Source of the DNA: Amycolatopsis pretoriensis
GTDB lineage: Bacteria; Actinomycetota; Actinomycetes; Mycobacteriales; Pseudonocardiaceae
Length of the DNA stretch: 64,000 bases
NCBI RefSeq assembly: GCF_900107925.1
Contig: NZ_FNUJ01000014.1
Location: forward strand, 160,830-224,829
Direction: 5' to 3'
Below are positions 16,420-25,158 of this stretch, one piece after another. Position 1 is the first letter of the stretch. Each line of letters opens with the position of its first letter. The translations under genes and the position numbers were made by a program. The notes under the pieces were generated by a model. That model saw only the letters and a program-made list of their open reading frames with translations, was not told where the DNA came from and did not search any database.

Positions 16420-18846
16420 ATGGGGCGCAGGGGGAAACGGCGCGCGACGCTGCCGGTCGTGGTCATCGCCGTGGTGGCGATGACCACGACGATGGCAGCC
16501 GCGGCGCCGGTGTCGGCGGACCGGCCGACCATCCGCTACACCGAATACGGCATCCCGCACATCATCGCTTCGGACTGGGAGGGACTGGGCACCGGCTACG
16601 GTTACGCCGCGGCGAAGGACAACATCTGCACCCTCGCCGACACGTACCTGATGGTCGACGCCCAGCGGTCCCGGTACCTCGGGCCCGACGGCAAGGCGAG
16701 CCCGGGCCAGAACCAGAACACCACCACGAACCTCAACAGCGACCTGTACTTCCAGCGCATCAACGACAACCGCGTCGTGGAACGGCTGCTCGAGCAGCCC
16801 GCGCCGAACGGGCCGGAACCGGAAGTCCGGGACGCCATCCGCGGCTACGTCCAGGGGTACAACCGGTACCTCGCCGAGACCGGCACCGGCGGCATCACCG
16901 ACCCGGCCTGCCGCGGTGCCGCCTGGGTGCGGCCGATCACCGAACTCGACGTCTACCGGCACGCGCACGCCGAAATCATCATGGGGGCGGCCGATCCGCT
17001 GCTGGACGGCGAGGTCACCGCCCAGCCGCCGGGAACCGCCGCGGCCCAGGCGCCGCCGGCCGAGGACACCGCGCGGCAGATCGCCGAGCGCGTCGCCGCC
17101 GCGCGGCAGCAGAGCATGGGCAGCAACGCCCTCGCCGTCGGCTCGCAAGGCGTCTCCGGGGGCACCGGCATGCTGCTCGCCAACCCGCACTTCCCGTGGC
17201 AGGGCAAGAACCGGATGTGGCAGAGCCAGCTGACCATCCCCGGCAAGCTCGACGTCTCCGGGGCGAGCCTGCTCGGCTTCCCGGCGGTGAACATCGGGCA
17301 CACCGACGACGTCGCCTGGAGCCACACGGTGGCCACGGTGTCGCCGTTCGGGCTCTTCGACGTGCAGGTGGATCCGCTGCACCCGACCAAGTACCTGGTC
17401 GACGGCGTGTGGCAGGACATGACCTCGCAGCAGGTCGCCGTCGACGTGCGCAACCCCGACGGCTCGATCGGCAAGGTGACCAGGACGCTGTGGGCCACCC
17501 GCTACGGCCCGATCACCACGTCGATGCAGGGCGTCCCGCTGCCGTGGGCGGTCAGCGCGCACGCCGTCCGCGACGCCAACATGGACAACCTGCGGGCGCT
17601 GAACACCTGGTTCCACCTCGACCAGGCCAAGGACGTCCACGACGTGGTGCACACCCTGGAAACCACGCAGGGGGTGCCGTTCTTCAACACCGTCGCCGCC
17701 GACCGCGCCGGCAACGCCCTCTACGCCGACATCCAGGCCGCGCCGAACATCACCGACGCGCACGCGCAGTCCTGCCTGACCGCCACCGGACAGATCCTGT
17801 TCAACCAGGTGAAGCTGGCGAACGTGCCGCCGATCTCCATCTTCGACGGCAAACGCAGCGAATGCGACTGGCCCGACGACCCCGCCGCGGCCGCCTCCGG
17901 CCTGCTCGACCCGCACAGCCAGCCCCGCCTGATCCGCTCGGACTTCGCGGGCAACGCCAACGACAGCGCCTGGCTGGCCAACCCCGAGCAGCCGCTGACC
18001 TACCCGAGGGTGCTGGGCGACTCGGCCTCGCCGCGGTCGTTGCGGACCCAGCAGCTGATCCTCACCGCACAGAACCGGATCAACGGCACCGACGGCCTGC
18101 CCGGCCGGGGGTTCACCCCGGACACCATGCGGCAGCTGCTGTTCGGCGACCGCAGCCGGGCGGCCGACCTCGCCCTCGACACCGTCGTTTCGATGTGCCG
18201 GAGCGTCCCTTTCGGACTGATCGTCGTGGACGCCACGGTCGTCGACGTGAGCGAGGCGTGCCCGATCCTGGCCGCCTGGAAGGACCACAGCTACACCCTG
18301 GACAGCCGCGGGTCCTGGCTGTTCGCGAACTTCTGGGCGTACCTGACCAGCGCGCCGGTCGACACCGTCCCGTGGCGGATTCCGTTCGACGCCAAGGATC
18401 CCGTGCACACGCCCAATTCGCTGGACGGCGGGAGCTCCGCGGTCCGCGACGCGTTCGGCCGCGCGGTGCTCGCCCTGCGGGGCGCGGGCATCCCGCTGAA
18501 CGCTCCCCTGTCGGACATCCAGAAGATCACCCGCGGCGGCGAGCGGATCCCGATCCACGGCTCCATGTCCAAACTGGGCGTGCTGAACGTGATCGAGCCC
18601 GGCCAGAACGCCGAAGGGAAGCTGGATGTCCTGTTCGGATCGAGTTTCATCCAGGAGGTGAAGTTCACCGCCGACGGGCCGCCGCAGACGTCCTCGGTGC
18701 TGGCCTACTCCCAGTCGGCCGACCCGACCTCACCGCATTACACGGACCAGACCAAGGTTTTTTCGGCCGGCCAGTGGGTGCCCGAACGCTTCACCGAGGA
18801 GCAGATCGCGGCGTCTCCGGTGCTGGAAGTCAAAGTCCTGAACTGA
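16420..18846 (+). CDS. Secreted penicillin-acylase-family Ntn hydrolase (aculeacin/AHL acylase-like)
   Basis: An 808-residue pre-pro-enzyme. ATG 16420 with AGAGGGGA upstream; signal peptide about residues 1-32. The alpha-subunit opening (YTEYGIPHIIASDWEGLG, AAKDNIC) resembles aculeacin A acylase and PvdQ-type acyl-homoserine-lactone acylases. The family self-cleaves before a Ser that becomes the beta-subunit N-terminal nucleophile: here Gly234-Ser235 in MGSNALAVG. Beta-chain motifs ANPHFPW and GFPAVNIGHTDDVAWSHT follow. Likely removes long acyl chains from lipopeptides, N-acyl homoserine lactones or similar amides outside the cell. First of three adjacent same-strand hydrolase genes. Confidence 0.88.
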   Translation: MGRRGKRRATLPVVVIAVVAMTTTMAAAAPVSADRPTIRYTEYGIPHIIASDWEGLGTGYGYAAAKDNICTLADTYLMVDAQRSRYLGPDGKASPGQNQNTTTNLNSDLYFQRINDNRVVERLLEQPAPNGPEPEVRDAIRGYVQGYNRYLAETGTGGITDPACRGAAWVRPITELDVYRHAHAEIIMGAADPLLDGEVTAQPPGTAAAQAPPAEDTARQIAERVAAARQQSMGSNALAVGSQGVSGGTGMLLANPHFPWQGKNRMWQSQLTIPGKLDVSGASLLGFPAVNIGHTDDVAWSHTVATVSPFGLFDVQVDPLHPTKYLVDGVWQDMTSQQVAVDVRNPDGSIGKVTRTLWATRYGPITTSMQGVPLPWAVSAHAVRDANMDNLRALNTWFHLDQAKDVHDVVHTLETTQGVPFFNTVAADRAGNALYADIQAAPNITDAHAQSCLTATGQILFNQVKLANVPPISIFDGKRSECDWPDDPAAAASGLLDPHSQPRLIRSDFAGNANDSAWLANPEQPLTYPRVLGDSASPRSLRTQQLILTAQNRINGTDGLPGRGFTPDTMRQLLFGDRSRAADLALDTVVSMCRSVPFGLIVVDATVVDVSEACPILAAWKDHSYTLDSRGSWLFANFWAYLTSAPVDTVPWRIPFDAKDPVHTPNSLDGGSSAVRDAFGRAVLALRGAGIPLNAPLSDIQKITRGGERIPIHGSMSKLGVLNVIEPGQNAEGKLDVLFGSSFIQEVKFTADGPPQTSSVLAYSQSADPTSPHYTDQTKVFSAGQWVPERFTEEQIAASPVLEVKVLN

Positions 18847-18856
18847 AGGGGGAACC

Positions 18857-19933
18857 TTGAGGAGAAAGACGAAACGGCTCGCGGTGGTCCTCGCCGCCGT
18901 CGTGACGATGGCGGCGACGGCGACCACCGCGCAGGCCACCGAAACCACGCCACCGACGTTGCGGGACGGCTTCGGGCTGACGCAGACCGGCACCGCGACC
19001 GGCACGTCCACGAACTTCGTCATCACCGTGACCACACCCGAAGTCACCGGACCGCACCACATCAAGATCATCCTGCCGGGCGGCTACTACGATGAACCGG
19101 CGAAGCGCTACCCGGTGCTGTACTTCCTGCACGGTTCGCCGGACGACCCCGTCCAGCAGACGTACCCGGCGCTGACGACGTCCACCTCGATGATCACGGT
19201 CATCCCGGACGGCGGCGCGCGCGGCTGGTACGCCAACTGGCTCGACCAGAACACCGTGCTCGGCGCGCAGAACTGGGAGAACTTCCACCTCGGCCAGGTG
19301 ATCCCGTTCATCGACGCGAACCTGCGGACCGTCGCCACGAAGCAGGGGCGGGCCGTCGCGGGGGTTTCCATGGGCGGGTTCGGGGCGTTGCACTACGCCC
19401 AGGACCACCCCGAGCTGTTCGCCCAGACCGCGTCGCTGTCGGGTGACACCGACATGTCGGCGGCGTCGATGGACCTGCGGCTGGCCGTGGTGGCGTCGCT
19501 CATCGACGTCCAGGGCGCGCTCTGCGGCTCGGCTTCGGGCGGCTGCGGGGATCCCGCCGTCGACCCGTACCGGCCGGGCGTCAGCAGTGATGCTCTCTTC
19601 GGCTCGCCCTATCCGGTGTTCGACGCCGACCGGAAGTGGAACGAGGTCGATCCGACCGCGCACATGGACAAGCTCGCCGGCGTGGGGGTTTCGCTGTACG
19701 TCGGCAGCGGCGGCGGTGACCCCGCCGAGCCGGAATTCTGGATCGAAGGCGCGGCCAAGCGCACCAAGGCCGCGATGGACGCGCTGGACATGCCCTACTA
19801 CTACGTCGACTACGGCGACGGTGCCGCGTGGGGATCGCACTGCGACGGCGGCCACAACGGCGGCTGTTGGGAGCAGGATCTGCGCGACCTGATCCCGCGC
19901 CTGGAACGACTGCTGAACGGGAGTTCGTCATGA
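18857..19933 (+). CDS. Secreted esterase-family (EstA/antigen-85-like) alpha/beta hydrolase
   Basis: A 358-residue protein from TTG 18857 (AAGGGGGAA just upstream), 10 bp after the acylase stop. Signal peptide about 1-27. Motifs: YPVLYFLHGS, DGGARGWYANW, and GVSMGGFGAL (nucleophile Ser171), with a late GSHCDGGHNGGCW supplying the likely histidine. The fold group includes S-formylglutathione hydrolase, tributyrin esterase and mycolyltransferase-like proteins. Overlaps the next gene by 4 bp. Confidence 0.82.
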   Translation: MRRKTKRLAVVLAAVVTMAATATTAQATETTPPTLRDGFGLTQTGTATGTSTNFVITVTTPEVTGPHHIKIILPGGYYDEPAKRYPVLYFLHGSPDDPVQQTYPALTTSTSMITVIPDGGARGWYANWLDQNTVLGAQNWENFHLGQVIPFIDANLRTVATKQGRAVAGVSMGGFGALHYAQDHPELFAQTASLSGDTDMSAASMDLRLAVVASLIDVQGALCGSASGGCGDPAVDPYRPGVSSDALFGSPYPVFDADRKWNEVDPTAHMDKLAGVGVSLYVGSGGGDPAEPEFWIEGAAKRTKAAMDALDMPYYYVDYGDGAAWGSHCDGGHNGGCWEQDLRDLIPRLERLLNGSSS

Positions 19934-20592
19934 AGAAGACAGCGGCCGTCCTGGCCGGCCTGACCCTCGCCGCGGGCTTCACCTTCGCGGCTCCGGCATC
20001 GGCGTCCGCCGCGTCCTGCGACGGCACCTACACGATCGTGGTCGGCGGGTACACCGACCGCGACTCGATGATCTTCTCCGGCAACATCAGCCAGCGCGTC
20101 GGCTACTCCGCCGAGGTCAACAGCCAGAGCGCGCGACAGGGCGTCGACGAGCTGAACCACCTGATCCGCGACCAGCGCGCGGCCTGCCCGGGCCAGCACG
20201 CCAAGGCGATCGGCTTCTCCGAAGGCGCGGCGGTGGTGCACATCTGGGTCACCGAGAACTGGCCGAGCTTCGACAACGTCAACGCCGTCCTCATCGCCGA
20301 CCCCAAGCGCGATCCCCACGGCCTCGGCGGGCCCGGGCTCGCGGGGCAGGCACCGTCGGTCGTCTTCGGCCCGATCGTCGGCTACCCGCTGGTGGGCGTC
20401 GACAGCTTCTTCGGCAACGTCCCCACGGTGTCGCTGTGCACGGACGACATCATCTGCGACGAAGGCGCGGCCTCGGGCTGGCTCGGGTACTTCCAGCACA
20501 AGCACACCGACAACTACGACTTCAACGTGGACGTCTACTCCGACGACGGTGTCGGGCAGTGGTTCAACGGCCAGTACTTCCCCGACCGGTAA
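19930..20592 (+). CDS. Secreted cutinase-like serine esterase
   Basis: A 220-residue exported protein: signal peptide (about 1-28), Cys30, and a GFSEGA nucleophile elbow (Ser97). Size, the paired cysteines and the elbow context suit the cutinase/PE-PPE hydrolase group, but overall similarity is weak by eye. The ATG overlaps the preceding esterase stop (ATGA), so the two are translated as a unit; with the acylase they look like a three-gene exoenzyme operon ended by the hairpin at 20601-20634. Confidence 0.65.
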   Translation: MKKTAAVLAGLTLAAGFTFAAPASASAASCDGTYTIVVGGYTDRDSMIFSGNISQRVGYSAEVNSQSARQGVDELNHLIRDQRAACPGQHAKAIGFSEGAAVVHIWVTENWPSFDNVNAVLIADPKRDPHGLGGPGLAGQAPSVVFGPIVGYPLVGVDSFFGNVPTVSLCTDDIICDEGAASGWLGYFQHKHTDNYDFNVDVYSDDGVGQWFNGQYFPDR

Positions 20593-20600
20593 GCGGCCGG

Positions 20601-20634
20601 ACGGCCCACCGCCGGAGTTCCGGCGGTGGGCCGT
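20601..20634. terminator. Hairpin terminator between convergent genes
   Basis: Perfect 15-bp arms (ACGGCCCACCGCCGG and complement) around a 4-nt AGTT loop, placed between the cutinase-like gene and the convergent NmrA-like gene that ends at 20641. Confidence 0.75.
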
Positions 20635-20640
20635 CGGTGA

Positions 20641-21384
20641 TCACTGCCGCGCGAGCCACTTGTCGAACGTGATCTCCCCGAGCTGGGCGCCCGGCCCGGG
20701 CACGAGCGTGCGCTCGTCGATCCGGACCCCGAAGTACGGCGCCTGCTCGTCGGTGACGACCTCGCGCGGGTCGCCCTCGGCTGCCAGTCCCTTGCGGATC
20801 AGCGCGTCGAGCCCGAACTGCTCCGGGCCGGCGATCTCCCGGATCCCGCCGACGGGCTGCCCCACGGCCGTGCGGCCCACGCCGGCGGCGACGTCGTCGG
20901 CCGCCATCGGCTGGATCAGCGAAGACGGCAGGCGGACCTGCCCGTCGACCGTGCTGAAGTCGGCGATCGACTTGACGAACTCGAAGAACTGCGTGGCGTG
21001 CACGATCGAGTACGGCCGGCCGGACTCCCGGATCATCGCCTCCTGAGCGGCCTTCGCCCGGAAGTAGCCCGAGTCCTGCAACCGGTCCGTGCCGACCACC
21101 GACAGCGCGACGTGGTGGCCGACGCCCGCCTTCGCCGAGTGTTCCAGCAGGTTAGTGGTGGCGGTCCGGAAGAACTCCATGGCCGCGTCGTCGGCGAACG
21201 ACGGCGAGTTGGAGACGTCGACCACGACGTCGGCGCCGTCGAGCGCCTCGGCGAGGCCCTCTCCGGTGAGGGTGTTCACGCCCGTGTTCGGCGCGGCGGC
21301 GACGGCCTCGTGACCGTGTTCCCCGAGCCGGGCGACGACCTTCGAGCCGATCAGGCCCGTCCCACCGATCACAACGACCTTCAC
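20641..21384 (-). CDS. NmrA-like NAD(P)-binding atypical SDR
   Basis: A 247-residue protein with a Rossmann N-terminus (VVVIGGTGLIGSKVV) and NmrA/atypical-SDR features (ADVVVDVSNSPSF, HHVALSVVGTDRL, YFRAKAAQE, RPYSIVHATQFFEF). GTG 21384 follows AAGGGA. Such proteins act as redox sensors or isoflavone-reductase-like enzymes. Monocistronic; the 229 bp upstream (21385-21613) show no gene. Confidence 0.82.
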   Translation of the reverse strand: MKVVVIGGTGLIGSKVVARLGEHGHEAVAAAPNTGVNTLTGEGLAEALDGADVVVDVSNSPSFADDAAMEFFRTATTNLLEHSAKAGVGHHVALSVVGTDRLQDSGYFRAKAAQEAMIRESGRPYSIVHATQFFEFVKSIADFSTVDGQVRLPSSLIQPMAADDVAAGVGRTAVGQPVGGIREIAGPEQFGLDALIRKGLAAEGDPREVVTDEQAPYFGVRIDERTLVPGPGAQLGEITFDKWLARQ

Positions 21385-21613
21385 GATGTGTCCCTTCGTC
21401 CGAGGTGCCCGGCCACCGCTTTCGGTGGCCGTCACGAACCAGGACCGGACAGCCCGCGGATCTGTGACAGCCCGCCGGAGATCAGCCGCGAGACCCCCGG
21501 CGTCAGCAGACCTCGGCGACGATGCGGCGCCGACCGGCCCGCCCGGCGCGAGCAGGAACGTCGCCGGGTCGTCGATCGAGAACGATGTCCGGCGAGGCGC
21601 GGTTCCCAGAAAG

Positions 21614-21664
21614 CCGTGAAGGCCTCCTTCCCGGTCAAGAAACCCGTCAAGGAGGCCTTCACGG
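21614..21664 (-). terminator. Hairpin terminator after the acyl-CoA dehydrogenase operon
   Basis: Perfect 16-bp arms CCGTGAAGGCCTCCTT (21614-21629) and its complement (21649-21664) with a 19-nt spacer, starting 8 bp past the stop of the gene ending at 21672. Confidence 0.7.
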
Positions 21665-21671
21665 ACAACGC

Positions 21672-22763
21672 TCAAGCGGGAAGATCGACCAGCTCGGCGA
21701 GGTGAGCCCGGTGCTTGCCCGGCGTCCCCAGCGCGATCTCATCCGCCTTCGCCCGCTTCAAGTACAGGTGCGCCGGGTGCTCCCACGTCATCCCGATGCC
21801 GCCGTGGAGCTGGATCGCCTCCTCCGCCGCCTTCACCGCGATCGGCGACACCCGCGCCTGCGCGACCGCCACCGCGATCGGCACGTCGGTCCCCGTGGCC
21901 AGCGAGTCCGCCGCATACCGCGCCGCCGCGCGAGCGAGCACCAAGTCCGTGTACAAGTTCGCCAGCCGGTGCTTCAGCGACTGGAACCCGCCCACCGGAC
22001 GCCCGAACTGGTAGCGCCCCTTCAAGTACGAAACCGTCTCCGTCAACGCCCACTCGGCGACGCCCGTCTGCTCCGACGCCAGGATCCCGGCCCCGAACAG
22101 CAACGCTTCCTCGAGAGCGGCGGCCGCCGAAGGGCCCGACGCCACGAGCTGGGCCGGCGCGTCCGAAAAGGACACGTCCGCCACCCGGCGCGTGAGGTCG
22201 AACGACACCAGTTCCGTCACCGTCGCGTCGGCGGCCGAGACGACGTACAGCTCCGGTCCGTCCGGGCCCGCGGCGGGCACGACCAGCAGGTCAGCCACCG
22301 ACGCGTCGGCCACCGTGCCGACGCGGCCGCTGAGCCGGCCGCCGGAAGCCGTCACCGACGACGGGAAACCCGCTCCCGGCGCCGTCGACAGCGGCACCGC
22401 CAGCGCGCCGATCGCCGAACCCGACGCCAGCCGCCGGACGAACTCGCCCGCCGAAGCGCGGACCAGCGCCGTCGTCGCCAGCACGACGCTGCCCAGGAAC
22501 GGCACCGGCGCCACGCTGCGGCCCAGCTCCTCGGCCACCACGGCCACCTCGCGGGCCGACGCGCCGTGGCCGCCCAGCTCCTCGGGCACCGCCAGCCCGG
22601 CCACGCCGACCTCCTCGGCCAGCGTGCGCCACAGCTTCAGGTCGTAGCCCTCGGCCGTCTCGACGCGCGCCAGCAGCGCCTCCGCCGAAGCCTTGTCCTT
22701 CAACAGGTCCCGGACCGACGCCCGGAGGTCTTCCTCGACGTCGGAATACAGCAGGTCACTCAT
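21672..22763 (-). CDS. Acyl-CoA dehydrogenase, probable non-catalytic partner subunit
   Basis: A 363-residue ACAD-fold protein (AGLAVPEELGGHG, RYQFGRPVGGFQSLKHRLA, EAIQLHGGIGMTWEHP). The C-terminus lacks the usual EGTSE-type catalytic Glu segment (DEIALGTPGKHR instead), as in one chain of the heteromeric mycobacterial FadE pairs. Its start overlaps the upstream ACAD gene's stop by 4 bp, so the two probably form a hetero-oligomer. Confidence 0.85.
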   Translation of the reverse strand: MSDLLYSDVEEDLRASVRDLLKDKASAEALLARVETAEGYDLKLWRTLAEEVGVAGLAVPEELGGHGASAREVAVVAEELGRSVAPVPFLGSVVLATTALVRASAGEFVRRLASGSAIGALAVPLSTAPGAGFPSSVTASGGRLSGRVGTVADASVADLLVVPAAGPDGPELYVVSAADATVTELVSFDLTRRVADVSFSDAPAQLVASGPSAAAALEEALLFGAGILASEQTGVAEWALTETVSYLKGRYQFGRPVGGFQSLKHRLANLYTDLVLARAAARYAADSLATGTDVPIAVAVAQARVSPIAVKAAEEAIQLHGGIGMTWEHPAHLYLKRAKADEIALGTPGKHRAHLAELVDLPA

Positions 22764-23938
22764 CGGGGGAGGTCCTTCCAGGCGACGTCCTTGTCGACGC
22801 GCGGCTCCGAGGGCAGCCCCAGCACGCGCTCGGCGATGATGTTGCGCAGGACCTCCGAGGTGCCGCCCTCGATGGAGTTCCCCTTCGCGCGCAGGTAGCG
22901 GTAGCCGGCCTCGCGACCGGTGAAGTCCACAATGGCCGGACGCCGGAACGTCCAGTCGTCGTAGGCCAGGCCCTCCTCGCCGAGCAGCTCGACCTCCAGG
23001 CCGGTCAGTGCCTGGTTCAGCTCGGAGAACGCGACCTTCATGGCCGAGCCCTCCGGACCGGGCGCGCCCGCGGTCAGCTGCTGGCGCAGCCGGGTGCCGG
23101 CCAGCCGCAGCGTCTCGGCCTCGACCCAGCGCTGCACCAGGCGGTCACGCAGCTCCGGCGTGCGCAGCTCGGGCCGCTCGCGCCAGGTCTTCGCGACGAT
23201 GCCGATCAGCCCGCCTTCGCGCGGCTGGACGTGCCCGCCGATCGCGACGCGCTCGTTCATCAGCGTCGTCTGCGCGACCTTCCAGCCCTCGCCGACGGCG
23301 CCGAGGCGCTGGCTGTCGGGGATCCGGACCTCGGTCAGGAACACCTCGTTGAACTCGGCCTCGCCGGTGATCTGGCGCAGCGGCCGGACTTCCACGCCCG
23401 GCGCGGTCATGTCGCACAGGAAGTACGTCATGCCGGCGTGCTTCGGGACGTCCGGGTCGGTGCGCGTCACCAGGATCGCCCACTGCGACTCGTGCGCGCC
23501 CGACGTCCAGACCTTCTGGCCGGTGACGACCCAGTCGTCGCCGTCGCGCACGGCCCGCGTGCCCAGCGCGGCGAGGTCGGAGCCGGCGCCCGGCTCGGAG
23601 AACAGCTGGCACCACACCTCCTCGCCGGTCCACAGTGGACGAAGGAAGCGCTCGTGCTGCTCCGGCGTGCCGAAGGCGAGGATGGTCGGCGCGGCCATGC
23701 CGAGGCCGATGCCGATCCGGCGCGGGTTGTTGTCCGGCGCGCCCGCTTCAGTGAACACGCTGTCCACAGCGGACTGCAGTGCCCGCGGCGCGTTCTGCCC
23801 GCCGAGCCCGGCGGGGAAGTGGATCCAGGCGAGCCCGGCGTCGAACCGCGCCCGCAGGAAGTCCATCCGGTCCGTGGTCGCGGGGTCGTGCGCGGCCAGG
23901 AACTCGCGGGCCTGGCGCGTCAGGTCTTCGGCGTTCAC
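22760..23938 (-). CDS. Acyl-CoA dehydrogenase, probable catalytic subunit of a heteromer
   Basis: A 392-residue FAD enzyme: QLFSEPGAGSDLAAL, VTGQKVWTSGAHESQWA, and EGGTSEVLRNIIAERVLGLP, which retains the Glu that acts as base in most ACADs. GTG at 23938 overlaps the upstream gene (GTGA). The pairing with the Glu-less subunit downstream mirrors FadE26/27-type alpha2beta2 enzymes. Substrate unknown; a branched or polycyclic acyl-CoA is plausible by analogy only. Confidence 0.87.
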   Translation of the reverse strand: MNAEDLTRQAREFLAAHDPATTDRMDFLRARFDAGLAWIHFPAGLGGQNAPRALQSAVDSVFTEAGAPDNNPRRIGIGLGMAAPTILAFGTPEQHERFLRPLWTGEEVWCQLFSEPGAGSDLAALGTRAVRDGDDWVVTGQKVWTSGAHESQWAILVTRTDPDVPKHAGMTYFLCDMTAPGVEVRPLRQITGEAEFNEVFLTEVRIPDSQRLGAVGEGWKVAQTTLMNERVAIGGHVQPREGGLIGIVAKTWRERPELRTPELRDRLVQRWVEAETLRLAGTRLRQQLTAGAPGPEGSAMKVAFSELNQALTGLEVELLGEEGLAYDDWTFRRPAIVDFTGREAGYRYLRAKGNSIEGGTSEVLRNIIAERVLGLPSEPRVDKDVAWKDLPR

Positions 23939-25158
23939 TTGGCGCCCTCCGAGAGGTACTTCTTCAGCTCACGCCGGGCGAGTGAGCGCTTGTGGACTTC
24001 GTCCGGTCCGTCGGCCAGCCGCAGCGTGCGGTTCCCGGCCCACATCGCGGCCAGCGGGAAGTCCTGGCTGACGCCGCCGGCGCCGTGCACCTGCACGGCC
24101 TTGTCGAGGATCCACTCGACGGCGGCGGGCGTCGAGATCTTGATGGCCTGGATCTCGGTGTGCGCGCCCTGGTTGCCGACGGTGTCCATCAGCCACGCGG
24201 TCTTGAGCACGAGCAGCCGCTGCTGCTCGATCTTCACGCGCGACTCGGCGATCCAGTCCTGCACGACACCCTGCTGGGCGATCGGCTTCCCGAACGCCTC
24301 GCGGGAGATCGCGCGCTTGCACATGAGCTCCAGCGCGCGCTCGGCCATGCCGATGGCACGCATGCAGTGGTGGATCCGGCCCGGCCCGAGGCGCGCCTGG
24401 GCGATCGCGAAGCCGTCGCCCTCGCCGGCGATGAGGTTCTCGACCGGCACGCGGACGTCCTCGAAGAGCACTTCGGCGTGGCCGCCGTGGTCGCTGTCGT
24501 CGTAGCCGAAGACGTGCATGCCGCGCTTGACCGTCAGGCCCGGGGTGTCGCGCGGGACCAGGATCATGCTCTGCTGCTTGTGCGGCGCGGCTTCCGGGTC
24601 GGTCTTGCCCATGACGATGAAGATCTTGCACGCGGGGTTCATCGCCCCGGAGATGTACCACTTGCGGCCGTTGATGACGTATTCGTCGCCGTCACGCCGG
24701 ATCGCGGTCTCGATGTTGCGGGCGTCGGAGGAGGCGACGTCCGGCTCGGTCATCGCGAACGCGGAGCGGATCTCGCCGTCCAGCAACGGTTCCAGCCACT
24801 GCTTCTGCTGGTCGTCGTTGCCGAACATGGCCAGCACTTCCATGTTCCCGGTGTCCGGCGCGGCGCAGTTGAGCGCGGTCGGCGCCAGCCGGATGCTGCG
24901 GCCGGTGATCTCCGCCAGCGGCGCGTACTGCAGGTTCGTCAGGCCCGCGCCGTGGTCGCCGGGGAGGAAGAAGTTCCACAGGCCGCGCTTGCGGGCCTCG
25001 GCCTTCAGCTCCGCCATGACCGGCGGGATGGCCCACGGGTCGTCGCGTTCGGCGAGCTGCCGCTCGAAAACCGGTTCGGCGGGGTGGATGTGGGAGTCCA
25101 TGAACTCGAGGAGCTTCCCGCGCAGCTCCTCGGTCTTCTCGTCGAACGCGAAGTCCAT
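23935..25158 (-). CDS. ACAD10/11-type acyl-CoA dehydrogenase
   Basis: A 407-residue protein with the ACAD11-like signature AMTEPDVASSDARNIET, GRKWYISGAMNPACKI and a C-terminal RLADGPDEVHKRSLARREL. The last replaces the usual EGTSE with DGPDE, as in ACAD10/11. In animals this domain is fused to an APH-type kinase; here the kinase is the next gene upstream on the same strand with no gap, so they likely work together on 4-hydroxyacyl-CoAs (phosphorylation, then elimination). Confidence 0.88.
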   Translation of the reverse strand: MDFAFDEKTEELRGKLLEFMDSHIHPAEPVFERQLAERDDPWAIPPVMAELKAEARKRGLWNFFLPGDHGAGLTNLQYAPLAEITGRSIRLAPTALNCAAPDTGNMEVLAMFGNDDQQKQWLEPLLDGEIRSAFAMTEPDVASSDARNIETAIRRDGDEYVINGRKWYISGAMNPACKIFIVMGKTDPEAAPHKQQSMILVPRDTPGLTVKRGMHVFGYDDSDHGGHAEVLFEDVRVPVENLIAGEGDGFAIAQARLGPGRIHHCMRAIGMAERALELMCKRAISREAFGKPIAQQGVVQDWIAESRVKIEQQRLLVLKTAWLMDTVGNQGAHTEIQAIKISTPAAVEWILDKAVQVHGAGGVSQDFPLAAMWAGNRTLRLADGPDEVHKRSLARRELKKYLSEGAK

